From the NCBI RefSeq assembly GCF_004379255.2, contig NC_056049.1, positions 6,262,001-6,326,000 of the forward strand: a DNA stretch of 64,000 bases, given 5' to 3'. Shown piece by piece: positions 1 to 10,927 of this stretch (positions are counted from its first letter, which is position 1; each line of letters opens with the position of its first letter). This stretch comes from Salvia splendens (taxonomy: Eukaryota; Streptophyta; Magnoliopsida; Lamiales; Lamiaceae). Below the pieces are notes generated by a model. The model saw only the letters and a list, made by a program, of their open reading frames with translations, searched no databases and had not been told where the DNA came from. The position numbers and the translations under genes were made by a program.

Positions 1-1785
1 TCTTTCAATCATTTATATCGGATCTTCTTTCTCTCTCTTTCTCCACAACTAATTGCTATTCCTTTTTCTATAATCCTATTATAAGTAATTAGTTTATATT
101 TTTATAAGAGAAATAACATATTTATGTTTTCGTACTTTTTTTTTGTCTTCTATTTTATTAGTACTCTCTTTATTACTTTCCTATTTTATTTCTCATATGC
201 TTTTTTTCGCCTTTACTTAAAATTATATAAATCTTTTTTCTTAAATTACATATATAAAAAGTCCATGACTTAAAACGAGAGAGATTATATAAATCAATAT
301 TTTTGAATCTATAAAAAAAATGCATGGGATAGAGTTAATTATGTTTATGAGGATGAACCCGCAAAAGAGTCATTGCCACAAAATATCTGTCTCTCTTATC
401 AGTAGTCCCTAACCTCATTAATCATATACATATAAATCAACACATAGAATTTTAAATACTAAGTGCTTAGTACGTCACATTCAAGAGATTCATTTTTTTA
501 AATGATATAGAATTTTAGATGAAGTTGTTAAGAGTAAATGAAGATAAAAAGATTGTTGGCTATTCAAATAAGGAGAGTGAAGAAAAAAAAATATTCTAAA
601 AATAGAGAACTTCATCTTAGTTGGGATAAACTAGGGATGATAATTTCTGATACGATACAATAATTTAACACGAATCCACACAAATTTAATGGGTTCTGGT
701 CAAATCTTATTGGGTTTGAGTCTTTATTGGTGGTTTGGCTTCAATCTCTAGAGATATTTCATTCATGTTTTGATGTTTGTGTCCTCCAAAAGGTATTCCT
801 TCTAGAAGCCTACTTCGCCTTTTTGTACTCTAACTTCAGAGTGCGTCATTCAGACCTGTTTGACACCCGTTTCCTCTACTTTCTCTTGATGCTCCATCGA
901 CACTTCTTGCACGCTAAACAATTCATTTGTGCATATTATATGTTAAAGCACTATCAAACTAGCCAGTAATCAATGCATGAAACTCTCCTTATTAGAGATT
1001 TAATAATCTCGTGTTTATTAAACCTCGATTGTTTAAAAAATTTGAAACGCACTTAAACATTTCAATTTATGGCATTATTCACATTAAACTTAGTCTGACC
1101 TAGGAAATCATGCTAATGCAATGAAAAATATTGTACTGTAGGTCGTAATAAATACATACAAGTTACAATTTTCTCTTGACAATTTCTTCATACGGGCATA
1201 TGCAATTGTGATTAAGTTAGAATCCTTGAAAAATTACCTTTAATTTGATATGTTGTATGTCAAAATTATTCAAATCAAGATAACTACATAAAATTTAAGG
1301 TTTTTCGAAATTTGTAAAGATTGTCTACTGTTATAAAAGATTAAAAAAAATATCAGTATTGGGTTAACTCTATTCGGGTTGTGGGTTAGTTGGGCATGGG
1401 CTAATCACGTTGTAAATAACTTGATGTATAGTTAAAGTAGTGTTAGTGGATACTGGATCCCACATTATTATTAGTATTTTGATGGTGATATAAGTTGTAA
1501 ATAACTTGGGGACGAGAGAGGGTTATACTAAAAGTTTGTAAGTAGCCTTTTTTACTCTTTTTGTAAGTAGCCTTTTTTACCATATGTCTAGATGAACCAT
1601 TGATGGAAAATCACACGTGCTTGTGAAACAGTACGATCAATTGTAAACAAAAAACAAAAACCAGGAAATCCACACATTTTCTTTGCGTTAACAGAAAAAG
1701 GGTATAAGTCACGGAATACCTAATAATCTGAAAATGTAACTTAATTATTTACTAAAAGAATCTCTCGCATAGAAAATTAGGGCGG
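1..1785. other. AT-rich region upstream of the MYB gene
   Basis: I see no convincing gene here; the only longer open frame (727-969) has no recognisable motif. A 21-bp unit is repeated in tandem with a 25-bp period at 1535-1555 and 1560-1580. A G-box core CACGTG lies at 1614-1619, about 700 bases before the MYB start codon, and could be a distal bHLH or bZIP site; this is inference only. Confidence 0.4.
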
Positions 1786-1788
1786 TTT

Positions 1789-1960
1789 TGTGGCTGGAAA
1801 AAGTCACACGTCGTCAGCCAGATGATAGGTAGAAGAGCATTAAAACTGATGGAAGAGTGCATGAGGCATTCAATAAATTGCTACAAATTAATTCATGTAC
1901 TGTTACTTTCACCCCTTTCCCATTTTCTAGTGTTATAAATAAAGATCATTAGGCGCTTCC
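1789..1960 (+). repeat. Upstream copy of duplicated MYB promoter segment
   Basis: This roughly 170-base segment matches 2129-2297 closely. It shares the block GATGATAGGTAGAAGAGCAT, the block TTACTTTCACCCC and a TATA element (TATAAATA at 1934) followed by AAGATCATTAGGCGC. The copies lie about 340 bases apart. An ATG directly follows this copy at 1961 and starts an A/AT-rich stretch faintly like the real MYB start, so it may be the remnant of a second MYB 5' end. It could still act as an alternative promoter. Confidence 0.75.
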
Positions 1961-1989
1961 ATGGTCAAAATAATAGAATGGTGGGATCC

Positions 1990-2102
1990 TTGAGCATGCT
2001 CTTGAGTAAGAGCATGATGTGGGTGTTGAGCTCTTGTGGAAGAGCAGAGAGTAAAAGTGGGTCCGAGCCCACTTCTATGCTCTTAGGATGTGGATGCTCT
2101 AA
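1990..2102. mobile_element. Small PIF/Harbinger-like MITE in the MYB promoter
   Basis: The ends are imperfect inverted repeats of about 26 bases. The left reads TTGAGCATGCTCTTGAG; the right arm, reverse-complemented, reads TTAGAGCATCCACATCC, resembling the GAGCATCCAC termini common in plant PIF/Harbinger MITEs. An internal hairpin lies at 2055-2074 (AAGTGGG pairing with CCCACTT). The element is about 110 bases, non-coding, and sits between the two promoter copies. The target duplication is not clean, so the family call is tentative. Confidence 0.5.
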
Positions 2103-2128
2103 TGTATTTGATAAAAACATCTTGCATG

Positions 2129-2297
2129 TGTGGCTGAGAAAAGTCACAAGTCGTCGATCAGATGATAGGTAGAAGAGCATTAAAAGTGATGGAATGGAAG
2201 CATGCATGATGTGTTTAATAAATTTCCTACAAATCTTGTTACTTTCACCCCCTTTGGCTTTCTCTTGTGTTATAAATAAAGATCATTAGGCGCCTCC
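2129..2297 (+). promoter_or_regulatory. Proximal MYB promoter with TATA box
   Basis: This is the downstream copy of the duplicated segment. The TATA element TATAAATAAA lies at 2271-2280, 46 bases before the MYB ATG at 2317, a normal plant spacing that allows a short 5' leader. The upstream copy at 1789-1960 carries the same TATA context. Which of the two is used cannot be told from sequence. Confidence 0.6.
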
Positions 2298-2316
2298 GTT
2301 TTGTCGCCACAACGAA

Positions 2317-4417
2317 ATGGAAAATAATAATAACAACAATAATAATAATAATAATAATAATAAAGGAATGAGAAAAGGAGCGTGGACTAAAGAGGAGGAT
2401 CTTCTTCTCCGAGACTGCATTCGTAAATACGGAGAAGGCAAATGGCATCTCGTCCCTCTCCGTGCTGGTAACTTAATTATCAATCATGCTTCTTCAATTC
2501 CAAACAAACAAACTATTTTACTTCTTCTTCTTCTTCTTTTTTAATTTAATTTGCAGGGTTGAAGAGATGTAGGAAGAGTTGCAGGCTGAGATGGCTCAAC
2601 TATCTCCGACCCGATCTTAACAGAGGCTTTTTTACGAATGATGAAGTTGATCTCATTGTCAGGCTTCATAAACTGTTAGGCAACAGGCAAGTCTTCATTT
2701 CCTAATTTTTGGTACTTTTTTGGGTCCAAATTAGCTTACAAAACGAAGAAACTAAATAAACAAAATTATGAAAATAAATACTAATAAAGAATTGGAAATT
2801 AATTTTAATTTAGGCAATAAATATAAAAAATCCAATGCTTAGTGCCTCCCACTGTTGATCTGGATGTTTGTGTACGTTATGGCTAGATTTGGAATGCTAT
2901 ATAATTAATAGCTTTACCGTTAGATTGTTGACGTACTTTGGCTTTCACGAAAATAGTTACATCACCGTTGGAAAATATTTCGATATTTTTTTTGTAAAAT
3001 TTTTGGAATATTCGCAGTTAACAAGTACTAGTATCATATTACAGTTTCAATGTACTATAAATTTTAGTACAAGATATTAAATTTTAGAAAATTGTATAGC
3101 CCGATTATGGAATAATCAACCTCAACGACTATTTAAAAAAATAAATAAATTAAACTTGAAAGATATGTAATTAGAATTCCTAGTTATATACCCTAGTTAA
3201 TATTTCTAAAATTAAGTTAAAATAAATTAAATGACAACATATTTAAATAAGAGAAAAATTGGAAAAATCATGAACAAAAATTTATAGTACGACACCATGT
3301 CACATAAAACACACGACCAAATATTTGTATGGATATGAATATCAAGTTGCGGCATTCTCACTGATTAGGTCAACCTAAACACATACTTCCTCTATTTCAT
3401 AGTAGTATATGTATTTTTTTTCGACACAAAAATTAAGAAAAATTGTGTTAAGTGAGTTAAATAAAAGAAGAATAAAGTAGGAAATTAAAAAGGTAGGGAG
3501 ATGATGAGAGAATAAAGTAAGAAAGACTAAAGTAAGTGAGAAGAAATATGTTGTCTTTTACTAAAACAGGAAACGACTCCATTATTATAGAACGTACCAA
3601 AACGACAAAATGACTCCATTACTTTGGAACAGATGAAGTTTATCTCTCTCTCTCCTCAATAAATATAAAGGCTCAATCGAAACAATGGAAGTTTATCTCT
3701 CTCTCCTTGACAAATTAGCGAACAAGCCCCAAGTACTATTCAATCTAGTTCAAGTCAAGAAATTCGAAGCAATAAATAATTGTCATCTTCATAGCAACAA
3801 ACTGTGATTTGGTTGTGACATCTCAGCAACTCCCTTTGAAAACTTTATCTTAACATTTTATTGCATGAGATTTAGTACATGGTTCTTTTTTTTTAATTCA
3901 ACTTTTAAAAAAATATTATTCAACGTGTTATTTTTAATTTGAAATCATTTTCTTATCCAAACACGGAGGCAGATGGTCGCTGATCGCCGGCAGACTTCCC
4001 GGACGGACTGCAAACGACGTCAAGAACTTCTGGAACAGCCACATTTCGAAGCGACCGCCCAAAGAAAAAACCATCACGGAGAGCAACATCGTACGGCCTC
4101 GAGCTCGGACCTTGTCCACCTCACACCCTCCGTCTTGGTCCACCAAACTAGCCGTGTCGAGCTCATCCACTCCCGCTGAGAAACTTCCCTCGAACAACGA
4201 TCCAACGAGGCCGTCTTCATCAGCGCTGCAGGATGATCTGGACGAGTGCATGCAGTGGTGGGGAGACTTGCTCGAGATGGCGGAAAATGGGGTAACCAAT
4301 CCGTTTATGCTCTCCGATGATGACGTGGCACGTGTACCAGAGCCGGGGATAGGGGATCTCGGCGGCGCCGATGAAGACGGCTTGACGTTTGATGCGGAAA
4401 TGTTGTTTGGAGGTTGA
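2317..4417 (+). CDS. R2R3-MYB transcription factor, anthocyanin-activator type (subgroup 6)
   Basis: This is a nuclear DNA-binding regulator predicted to work with bHLH and WD40 partners on anthocyanin genes (family knowledge). Three exons fit: 2317-2467, 2557-2686 and 3973-4417, giving 726 nt and 241 aa. Residues 3-15 are a run of 13 Asn encoded by AAT/AAC repeats. The R2 repeat (from KGAWTKEED, Trp 23) and the R3 repeat follow. R3 holds the bHLH-contact signature D-L-x2-R-x3-L-x6-L-x3-R ([20 protein letters not shown]) and the ANDV motif typical of dicot anthocyanin MYBs. RPRARTLS just after R3 resembles the subgroup 6 KPRPRSF signature. The C-terminus is acidic ([15 protein letters not shown]). 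Intron 1 is GT-AG. Intron 2 appears to start with GC (ACAG/GCAAGT) and end GGCAG. All three junctions keep frame. The exact target genes are not visible from sequence. Confidence 0.88.
3384..3640. mobile_element. Stowaway-like MITE in MYB intron 2
   Basis: One end reads ACTTCCTCTATTTCATAGTAG and the other, reverse-complemented, begins ACTTCATCTGTTCCAAAGTA, a decayed form of the CTCCCTCCGTCCC terminus seen repeatedly in this window. It has no coding capacity and lies wholly inside intron 2. It resembles the element at 5051-5305. Confidence 0.55.
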
Positions 4418-5050
4418 GCAATAATTTAGAGATGGACCCATTAATGATTGGTATATATATGTAATGTAGTGAAAGGTCCTTTTGCTTGTTGAGTTGTATG
4501 ATGTACTTGTATCTTTTGTACATCTTCTGTGATAAAATAAATAAAAAGCTTTATTATAATATTTCATTCTATGATTGTGCAAGATCTTTAAATTCGTGAA
4601 AAAGTGTAAAAATAACGAAATACTATTTCCTCACTCCACGTAACACACAAAATAATATCTCCTAAAATCTCGTGCCATTTTCCAAGTATATCATCTCTTA
4701 TGTGACGAAGATAGTATTTTATTTTAGGAATACCATCATCAAATATCGCATTTCATTTTTTATCTTATTTATAAAAAAATAACTAATATATTTAATATAT
4801 TTATTTATTTCGCTCATATATTATTAGAAAATTAATATATAAAAATATACGGCATATTTTACTAATTTTTTTTAACTAATGTTACGTTCCTTTACTATCT
4901 TAACACGCGCCGAGTTAGACATTAAATAGAGATGGAGTACTCTTTTAAAAGTGTGTATTATGACTATACCTATCTATTTTAATTTTTAAGAATAGTATAA
5001 TGATTTATTATAATAACTGTATATTGGATATATGATGCTCCCCATGTTCT
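4418..5050. other. MYB 3' flank with likely polyadenylation signal
   Basis: An AATAAA-type signal sits at about 4536-4541, 120 bases after the MYB stop codon, in AT-rich sequence, and is a plausible poly(A) signal. The rest of the stretch is AT-rich and shows no gene. Confidence 0.4.
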
Positions 5051-5305
5051 ACTCCCTCCGTAGTTAGTTCCATAATAGTGGAAGCACTTTTTTCTGACAC
5101 AAAGATTAAGATAAATATATGTAATGTATCAAATGAAAAGATAATAAAGTATAAGAAGGGAAAAAGTAGAGAGAAGAAAATAAGACAGAAAGAAAAGTAA
5201 ATGAGAAAAAATGTGATAACTTTTACTAAAAAGGGAAATGACTTCATTACTATGGACCGTACTAAAATGACAAAATGACTCTACTACTATGGAACGAAAG
5301 AAGTA
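5051..5305. mobile_element. Stowaway-like MITE
   Basis: The left end is ACTCCCTCCGTAGTTAGTTC. The right end is GGAACGAAAGAAGT, its imperfect reverse complement, with TA nearby. The internal sequence is AT-rich and non-coding. It is a close relative of the copy in MYB intron 2. Confidence 0.65.
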
Positions 5306-5480
5306 TAATAGATGCCACACTTGGATAATGACATGAGATTTTAGGAGATGTTGTTTTATGTGTTAAGTGGAGAGAGAAAATAGTAATATTTATATTAAGT
5401 GAGAGAAATTTTTTCAAAAAAAGAAAATGTACCATTTTTTGTGGGACAAACTAAAATGGAAAGTGTACATCTATTATGTA

Positions 5481-5733
5481 CTCTCTTCGTCCCAGATAGT
5501 TTGTCCTAATTTTTCATTTCGGTCTGTCCCACATAGTTTGTCCCATTTCTCTTTTTAACATTTTTGGTAGTGGACCTCATATTCCATAAACTCATTCATG
5601 CTCACATTTTATTATAAAACTAATATATAAAAGTAGGACTCATATTTCACTAACCTTTTCAACCCACATTTTATTACATTTCTTAAAACCCGTGCCCGGT
5701 CAAAGTGAGACAAACTTTCTAGGACAGATGGAG
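5481..5733. mobile_element. Stowaway-like MITE with TA flanks
   Basis: The left end CTCTCTTCGTCCCAGATAG and right end AGGACAGATGGAG are inverted repeats, flanked on both sides by TA (5479-5480 and 5734-5735), the target duplication expected for Tc1/mariner-type Stowaway elements. No coding sequence. A further fragment with a similar terminus (CTATCTGTCGCATAAAAATAG) starts near 5810 but lacks a matching end. Confidence 0.7.
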
Positions 5734-5966
5734 TAACATTTTTTGTATGTATTACATAACTGTCATTGAAAATTAATATTATACATATGTCACGCATATC
5801 ATATTGTTAGTTATTCTATCTGTCGCATAAAAATAGTCTCTGTGTTTCATTTGGTCCGTCTTACAAAATTAACCCCTTCTATAATTGGTAAATTTTTCTC
5901 TTTTGTAAGGTGAACCTTATTCTCTACTAACAATATTCTAATTACCTTTCTTTCTATCTTTGTATA

Positions 5967-6168
5967 CACCATCTGTCTCATTAGAAATGAAACATTTTCC
6001 TTTTTGGTTTGTCTCATTAAAAATGAAACGTTTCTAAAAATGGAAACAATATTTTCTCTACTTTTTTTTCTCTCTTACTTTACTCTCTCTTCATTAACTC
6101 ACAAAACATGACTACATAAAATTTTGTGACGAAAAGTAAATGTTGCATATTTAATGGGACGGAGGGAG
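5967..6168. mobile_element. Stowaway-like MITE
   Basis: It begins CCATCTGTCTCATTAGAAATG and ends TTTAATGGGACGGAGGGAG followed by TA. The ends are inverted repeats. The inside repeats the phrase TCATTAAAAATGAAACG. A near relative lies at 31653-31830. Confidence 0.65.
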
Positions 6169-6699
6169 TATTACTTTACCAATTTCGTATTTGTCTCAGA
6201 GTATCCATATATTTTTAATTGGATAAAGATGATATAATATTAAGAAAATAAAAATGAAAATACCACAAGCAACTGCAACCGTAATTAAAACTCTACAACA
6301 ACCAGTCATGTGATATATTTATGGTCTTACAACCATGAGTTTCAACATAACTGAAGACACTAGAAAAAGTATGTCAGAAACGAGATCTAGCAAAACAGCT
6401 TAACGGATTTGTTTATCCTAAATATTTATTAAATTGAAAAATAGATAGATTTAATTATTTCTTGTTAATTGCTTTTTCTTAAACCAGCGAGAACAGAATT
6501 TTTCCCGCGGTCAGTTGCGCAGCAACCCTTGACGAGTTGATTGGATACTGTTATCATTTCTAATCTTAATCTCTTTCATAATATAGATATAGATATATTT
6601 TAATCCACTGAATATAATTTTTTATATATCTATATAATACATGGTGCGTGTTAAAAAAGGCAGCTTGTTACAGAACTATAAACGATGAAAATTAGACCC
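6169..6699. other. AT-rich intergenic stretch
   Basis: I see no gene, RNA or clear repeat here, only AT-rich sequence between two MITEs. Confidence 0.4.
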
Positions 6700-6917
6700 T
6701 TTTGTCCTGAGTCTTGGTTTACCATTTTTGAATGTCCATAAATTGTAATAGGCCCCACATTCCACTAACTTTTTTTACATTCACATTTTATTATAAAACT
6801 AATACTCCATATAAAAGTAAGAAACATATTCCACTATTTTTTTTCACCAACTTTTCTTTTCATTTCTTAAAACTCGTGGCAAACTCAAATAGAACTTCTA
6901 AAGTGGGACAGAGGGAG
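6700..6917. mobile_element. Decayed Stowaway-like MITE
   Basis: The right end GTGGGACAGAGGGAG (to 6917) followed by TA is clear. The left end (CCTTTTGTCCTGAGTCTTGG near 6700) is degraded. The inside shares the CCACATTCCACTAAC and ACATTTTATTATAAAACTAA phrases of the 5481-5733 element, so it belongs to the same family. Confidence 0.5.
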
Positions 6918-7894
6918 TATGCACTTATGATGAACATTTTATCTATATATAATGAACTGGCCTCTTATGATCATTACAAGTACATACAACATTCATTATA
7001 AGTGTATAAAATGTTCATGGTTAGTAGTTCTGAAATAAGAATTGGGTATGTAGAGATATTAAATTGTTCACACACAGTGGTGGACGCAGAAATAAATCAA
7101 TCAATAAATAAATAAATATAGAGTCTCATTATTCACAAATTCACTCTTAAAGACCGAACTAGAGACCAAATTAGGGCCCTTAGATCTAGGGTTTAATGGA
7201 TGAGATTAGACCATGCTATATTAATTTCGCTCCTTCATTAGGTAGACAATTTAGTTCAATGCAGGGGTATTTCGGTTAAAACATATATGAGCTCATCTCC
7301 TACCCCATCTCATCTTCTCTTATTTCCTCCGTCTAAATCTCTCCTCCATCCGTCTCTCTCTCTAAACAAAACTGAAATCCCTAGAACTCGTCTTCCTCAA
7401 CGCATTTGGCCCTCCTTCGCGGTACCGCTGCCGTCGCCAGCGTGAGACGGCATGTGCTGCCGTCACTCTCACGGCTGTCACGCCCTTTCAGCGTCGTCAC
7501 CTCACCATAGTCGCAGATGCGTCATACCAGCCACCATCGGTTTGCGCTCGGAGTTGTCTGGCTCCACCTCTGCCTATTTCCACTCGAAGCTACGTTGTTG
7601 TCATCTCCTTCGTGCTGCATCTGCTCACCGTGTTCATTGCTGCTGTCGAGTGACCACCATGGACAGAACTACCTCGCTGCTGTTTCTGAGTACAAATAAC
7701 TCTTAGATCCTGAAATGATGGCCATAATTGATTAAAAAATGCGATGAGCAAGTGAGATTGGTACGGAAAAGGTGATGCATTTTGTTTGATTACTCAATCC
7801 ATTTGTTCAATTATTGGGGCAGAGTTTTGGTTTTCTGAAGCTGAAGGCTCTTCCGTGGACACTACAGAAACGAAGTATTTGTAGAAGAATTTGG

Positions 7895-8335
7895 AGTCCT
7901 ACTGGATGAAGTAAAAACCTAGTATAATGAAGTATTGACTTTTTGGAATGAAGTAATAAACCTACTGGAATAAATTGTGCTATTATTTACAGTGAATAAA
8001 GTAAAAAAAATTTCAATAAATTTGAAAGAAACATGTGTTGAATCATGTGAAAACCTATTGGAATGAACTAAAATCCTATTTGAATTAAGTAATGACACAT
8101 TTGAATGAAGTAATAAACCTACTGGAATAAAGTAAAAATATGTTCATGTCTAATTTATTACGTAATTGATGGAATGAAGTAATACACTTACTTGAATGAA
8201 GTATAAACATACTAGAATGAAGTAAAAATATATTCATTTTCAATTTATTGCGTACTGGATTGAAGTAATAAACCTATTGGAATGAAGTAAACACCTACTA
8301 AAATGAAGTAATACCTACTAGAAATAAGTTCTGCA
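7895..8335 (+). repeat. Array of GAATGAAGTAAT-type short repeats, + orientation
   Basis: The phrase TGGAATGAAGTAATAAACCT and close variants recur every 20 to 40 bases. The same unit appears in the opposite orientation at 8460-8870 and 9100-9180, and again in this orientation at 9245-9560, so the arrays face each other within the TIR element. Confidence 0.7.
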
Positions 8336-8599
8336 CTGGTATTTTTTAATTTATTAGTACAATATGTTATACGTCAATATTAATAGTCATTTGGTTCTTT
8401 TCATTTCTAATATTATTCATTCATTATATATTAATTCATTTAACCAAGCAATTACTTAATTCAGATAGTTCCATCACTTCATCTATTAGTTTGTAATTTA
8501 TTACTTCATTTATTTGTTTTCTGATAATATAATGATACATTTATTTGTTTGCAATTTGTTACTTCATTCCAGTAGTTTTGATACTTTATTTCAGTGGTT

Positions 8600-8900
8600 A
8601 GTTACTTCATTACATGTGGTTATAACTTCATCAAGTGCGTTATTTAGTTCATTACAAATATAATTTTTCGCAAACTATGCATACAACACGGTTCAATTCA
8701 TATTACTTCATTACTTGATGTTATTACTCCATCAAGTGCGTTATTTAGTTCATTAAAATTATAGTTCTTCACAAACTATGCATATAATACAATTATGTTC
8801 ATATCACTTCATTATTTGAGGTTATAACTTCATCAACTGCGTTATTTAGTTCATTACAATATTAATTCTTCGCAAACTATACATACAACACAGTTCTCCA
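8600..8900. repeat. Three tandem copies of a roughly 102-base unit
   Basis: Copies start near 8600, 8700 and 8804. Each contains TTACTTCATTA or a variant, a phrase like ACTTCATCAAGTGCG, TTATTTAGTTCATTA and CGCAAACTATGCATACAA or a variant. It lies in the reverse-oriented part of the GAAGTAAT arrays. Confidence 0.65.
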
Positions 8901-9738
8901 ACTGTTCTTCTCCACTCCCCAAAATTCCTTCAATCTACAGCGACGATAAATTGTTCTCGGAGCTTCTCTAGCCCGAATCAAGCAATATATGCATTTTTAA
9001 TGGATGAGATGAGATGATGTAGTGAAAATTTTCGCATTCATTAGGTAGACAAATTACTTCAACCGAGGGTATTTTTGTCAAATTACATTTATAGTTTATT
9101 ATTTCATCCAGTAGATTTATTACTTCATTCCAATAGTTAATTACTTCATTCTAGTAGATTATTACTTCATTCCACTTTGAAATTGAATTTGTTTAACCTT
9201 TTTATAAAATTTAAAGCGAATAGAGTGTGTGAAGTGTTTTCAAAATGAAGTATTTATTCTTTATTATGATGTATGTCAATGTTGATGAAGTTATAACCTC
9301 ATTTAATAAGGTAATGGAGTTAAGTAATAACCCAATTGAAGTTCAATGAAGTAAAATCCTATTGCGATGAAGTGGTATACTTGTTGAATGAAGTAAATGC
9401 ACATATGAACGAAGTAGTGATCACTCATGTTCATATGCTCAAGAATCCCTTAAAAGTAATAATCTAGTCGAATGAAGTGATAAAACTATTTAAATGAAGT
9501 AATAGAATAGAATAAAATGAACTATTAATGATCTAGTCAAATGAAGTAATATGAGCTGCTTCACCATCCCCACCTCCAATTGCACCAATCCGATCACAAT
9601 CTTTCATGACAAAATATGAGCTGCTTCACCACTCCCTTCTTTGTAAAAAAAACACGCTGTCATCTTTCTTCTCTCACTAGTCTCTGTCTAAACCTCTATA
9701 TACTCTTTTGCTTCTATCCGATTGTATCCAGATTCATG

Positions 9739-9915
9739 AAAATGCCGCCGCCGCCGCACCACCGCCTCATCACGCCGCTGCTCGTCGCCGCGCTGGCGCT
9801 TATCTTCGTATCCGTCGTCCTCTACCGGAAGATCACCCTCAAGAGGACCGTTCCGGAAGATCTGATGAAGCCTCTGTTTCCGCGCATCGCTTCTCCTACT
9901 CGCTCCTCCGACTGA
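9739..9915 (+). other. Short open frame with one hydrophobic segment in the TIR element
   Basis: A frame starting at the ATG at 9739 or 9745 reads about 57 codons to the TGA at 9913. It has a proline/histidine-rich start, then a hydrophobic stretch (LITPLLVAALALIFVSVVLY) that could be a membrane anchor or signal, then a basic tail. The GC content is far above its surroundings. I do not recognise the family. It is most likely the 5' end of a host gene carried by the element; a real short gene is less likely. Confidence 0.3.
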
Positions 9916-10238
9916 ACAACGATGTCGGCATTGTCGGCTAACAGCGATGGCGGAACGCCAATAGCAGCGGCAGCGAGACCTTCTCCGAGAGAGTAGCGGT
10001 ATCGCAAAGGGAAGGCAACGGTGAGATGAAGGAAGGATGGAGAAAGATAGATTTCATCTTCCAAATTTACCCTTTTATCAATAAAAAAATCAGATAATAT
10101 ATGATAATTAATAAGCATTAGATGTGATTAATGGGTGGATGAGATTTGGTCTCTAGTTCGGTCTTTAAGAAGGGTTCGACATTGATCACAGCTCTATATA
10201 TACATACACACATATATACATATATATAGCGGTGCGTT

Positions 10239-10466
10239 AAAATGATAACCATATTTATGGTGATAACCTAATAACCTATCATTTTATGGGTCAAAAATAT
10301 CATTTTTACTAAAAATGATATTTATACACTATAAAATGATATTTTTTCAGCATGCATAGAATGATACTTTTAATCCATAAAATGATATTCTATTTTATAA
10401 AATGATATATTTCGTCCATAGAATGATAGGTTATTAGGTTATCACCATAAATATGGGTTATCATAT
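10239..10466. mobile_element. Hairpin MITE with arms of about 43 bases
   Basis: Left arm 10241-10286 (starts AATGATAACCATATTTATGG) pairs with right arm 10422-10464 (ends CCATAAATATGGGTTATCAT). The roughly 130-base centre repeats AAAATGATAT. No coding capacity. It is embedded in TATA-rich flanks directly beside the 3-kb TIR element. Confidence 0.8.
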
Positions 10467-10488
10467 GATCACATCCATATATTATATA

Positions 10489-10862
10489 TAGGATTGTTAT
10501 CAAGATAGAACCATTCTTAAACGTAGAACCATTCTTAAACGTAGAACAAATGCCAAACGGAGGTCGTTAGATCTTTTAATCCAATGGTGTTGATTTGCAC
10601 AACAACTTCCCATTACAACCAAAACTATTATTAATGGGTGAATGCAGATAAGTGAAAAAATAAAGCATGCATGGACTCTTCTTCGTTTCATTCATTCTTC
10701 CATCAACATGTGAGTTTTTTCACATGTTGAGTCCGGAATGTCGTGAAAACATAGTCTGATATGTATGATTTTTAATCTTGACCGTCATTTTTTCCTCATC
10801 CAATGAATAAAATATGTAGAGTTCTAGGTTCTACACTTAAGAATGGTTCTATCTTTAACGCA

Positions 10863-10870
<8 letters not shown>
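10489..10870. mobile_element. MITE with AGATAGAACCATTCTTAA termini
   Basis: The left end GGATTGTTATCAAGATAGAACCATTC and the reverse complement of the right end (GGGTTGCGTTAAAGATAG...) match over about 30 bases including AGATAGAACCATTCTTAA. A 20-base piece of the left arm is repeated in tandem (10506-10545). It is flanked by TATATA on both sides and is non-coding. Confidence 0.7.

Positions 10871-10922
<52 letters not shown>
10867..10922. repeat. (TA)n microsatellite
   Basis: An uninterrupted TA run of about 28 units abuts the right end of the preceding MITE. It is probably an expanded TA target site. Confidence 0.95.

Positions 10923-10927
<5 letters not shown>

Larger units (their letters stand above)
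7117..10200. mobile_element. 3-kb terminal-inverted-repeat element, family unclear
   Basis: A 26-base arm at 7146-7171 is the exact reverse complement of 10144-10169 (core AAGACCGAACTAGAGACCAA). The similarity is looser out to TATAGAG at 7117 and CTCTATA at 10200. The inside holds inverted arrays of a GAATGAAGTAAT-like unit, a GC-rich patch (7380-7700), a second GC-rich patch (9740-10020) and a duplicated internal segment (7196-7290 resembles 8999-9095). No transposase is visible, so it is non-autonomous. The GC-rich patches could be captured gene pieces. It may be a Mutator-type or other TIR element; no clear target duplication was found because both flanks are TA-rich. Confidence 0.6.

Noticed and set aside
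727..969. 80-codon open frame upstream of the MYB gene
   Set aside because: No domain, no promoter or splice context, and base composition like the surrounding intergenic DNA.
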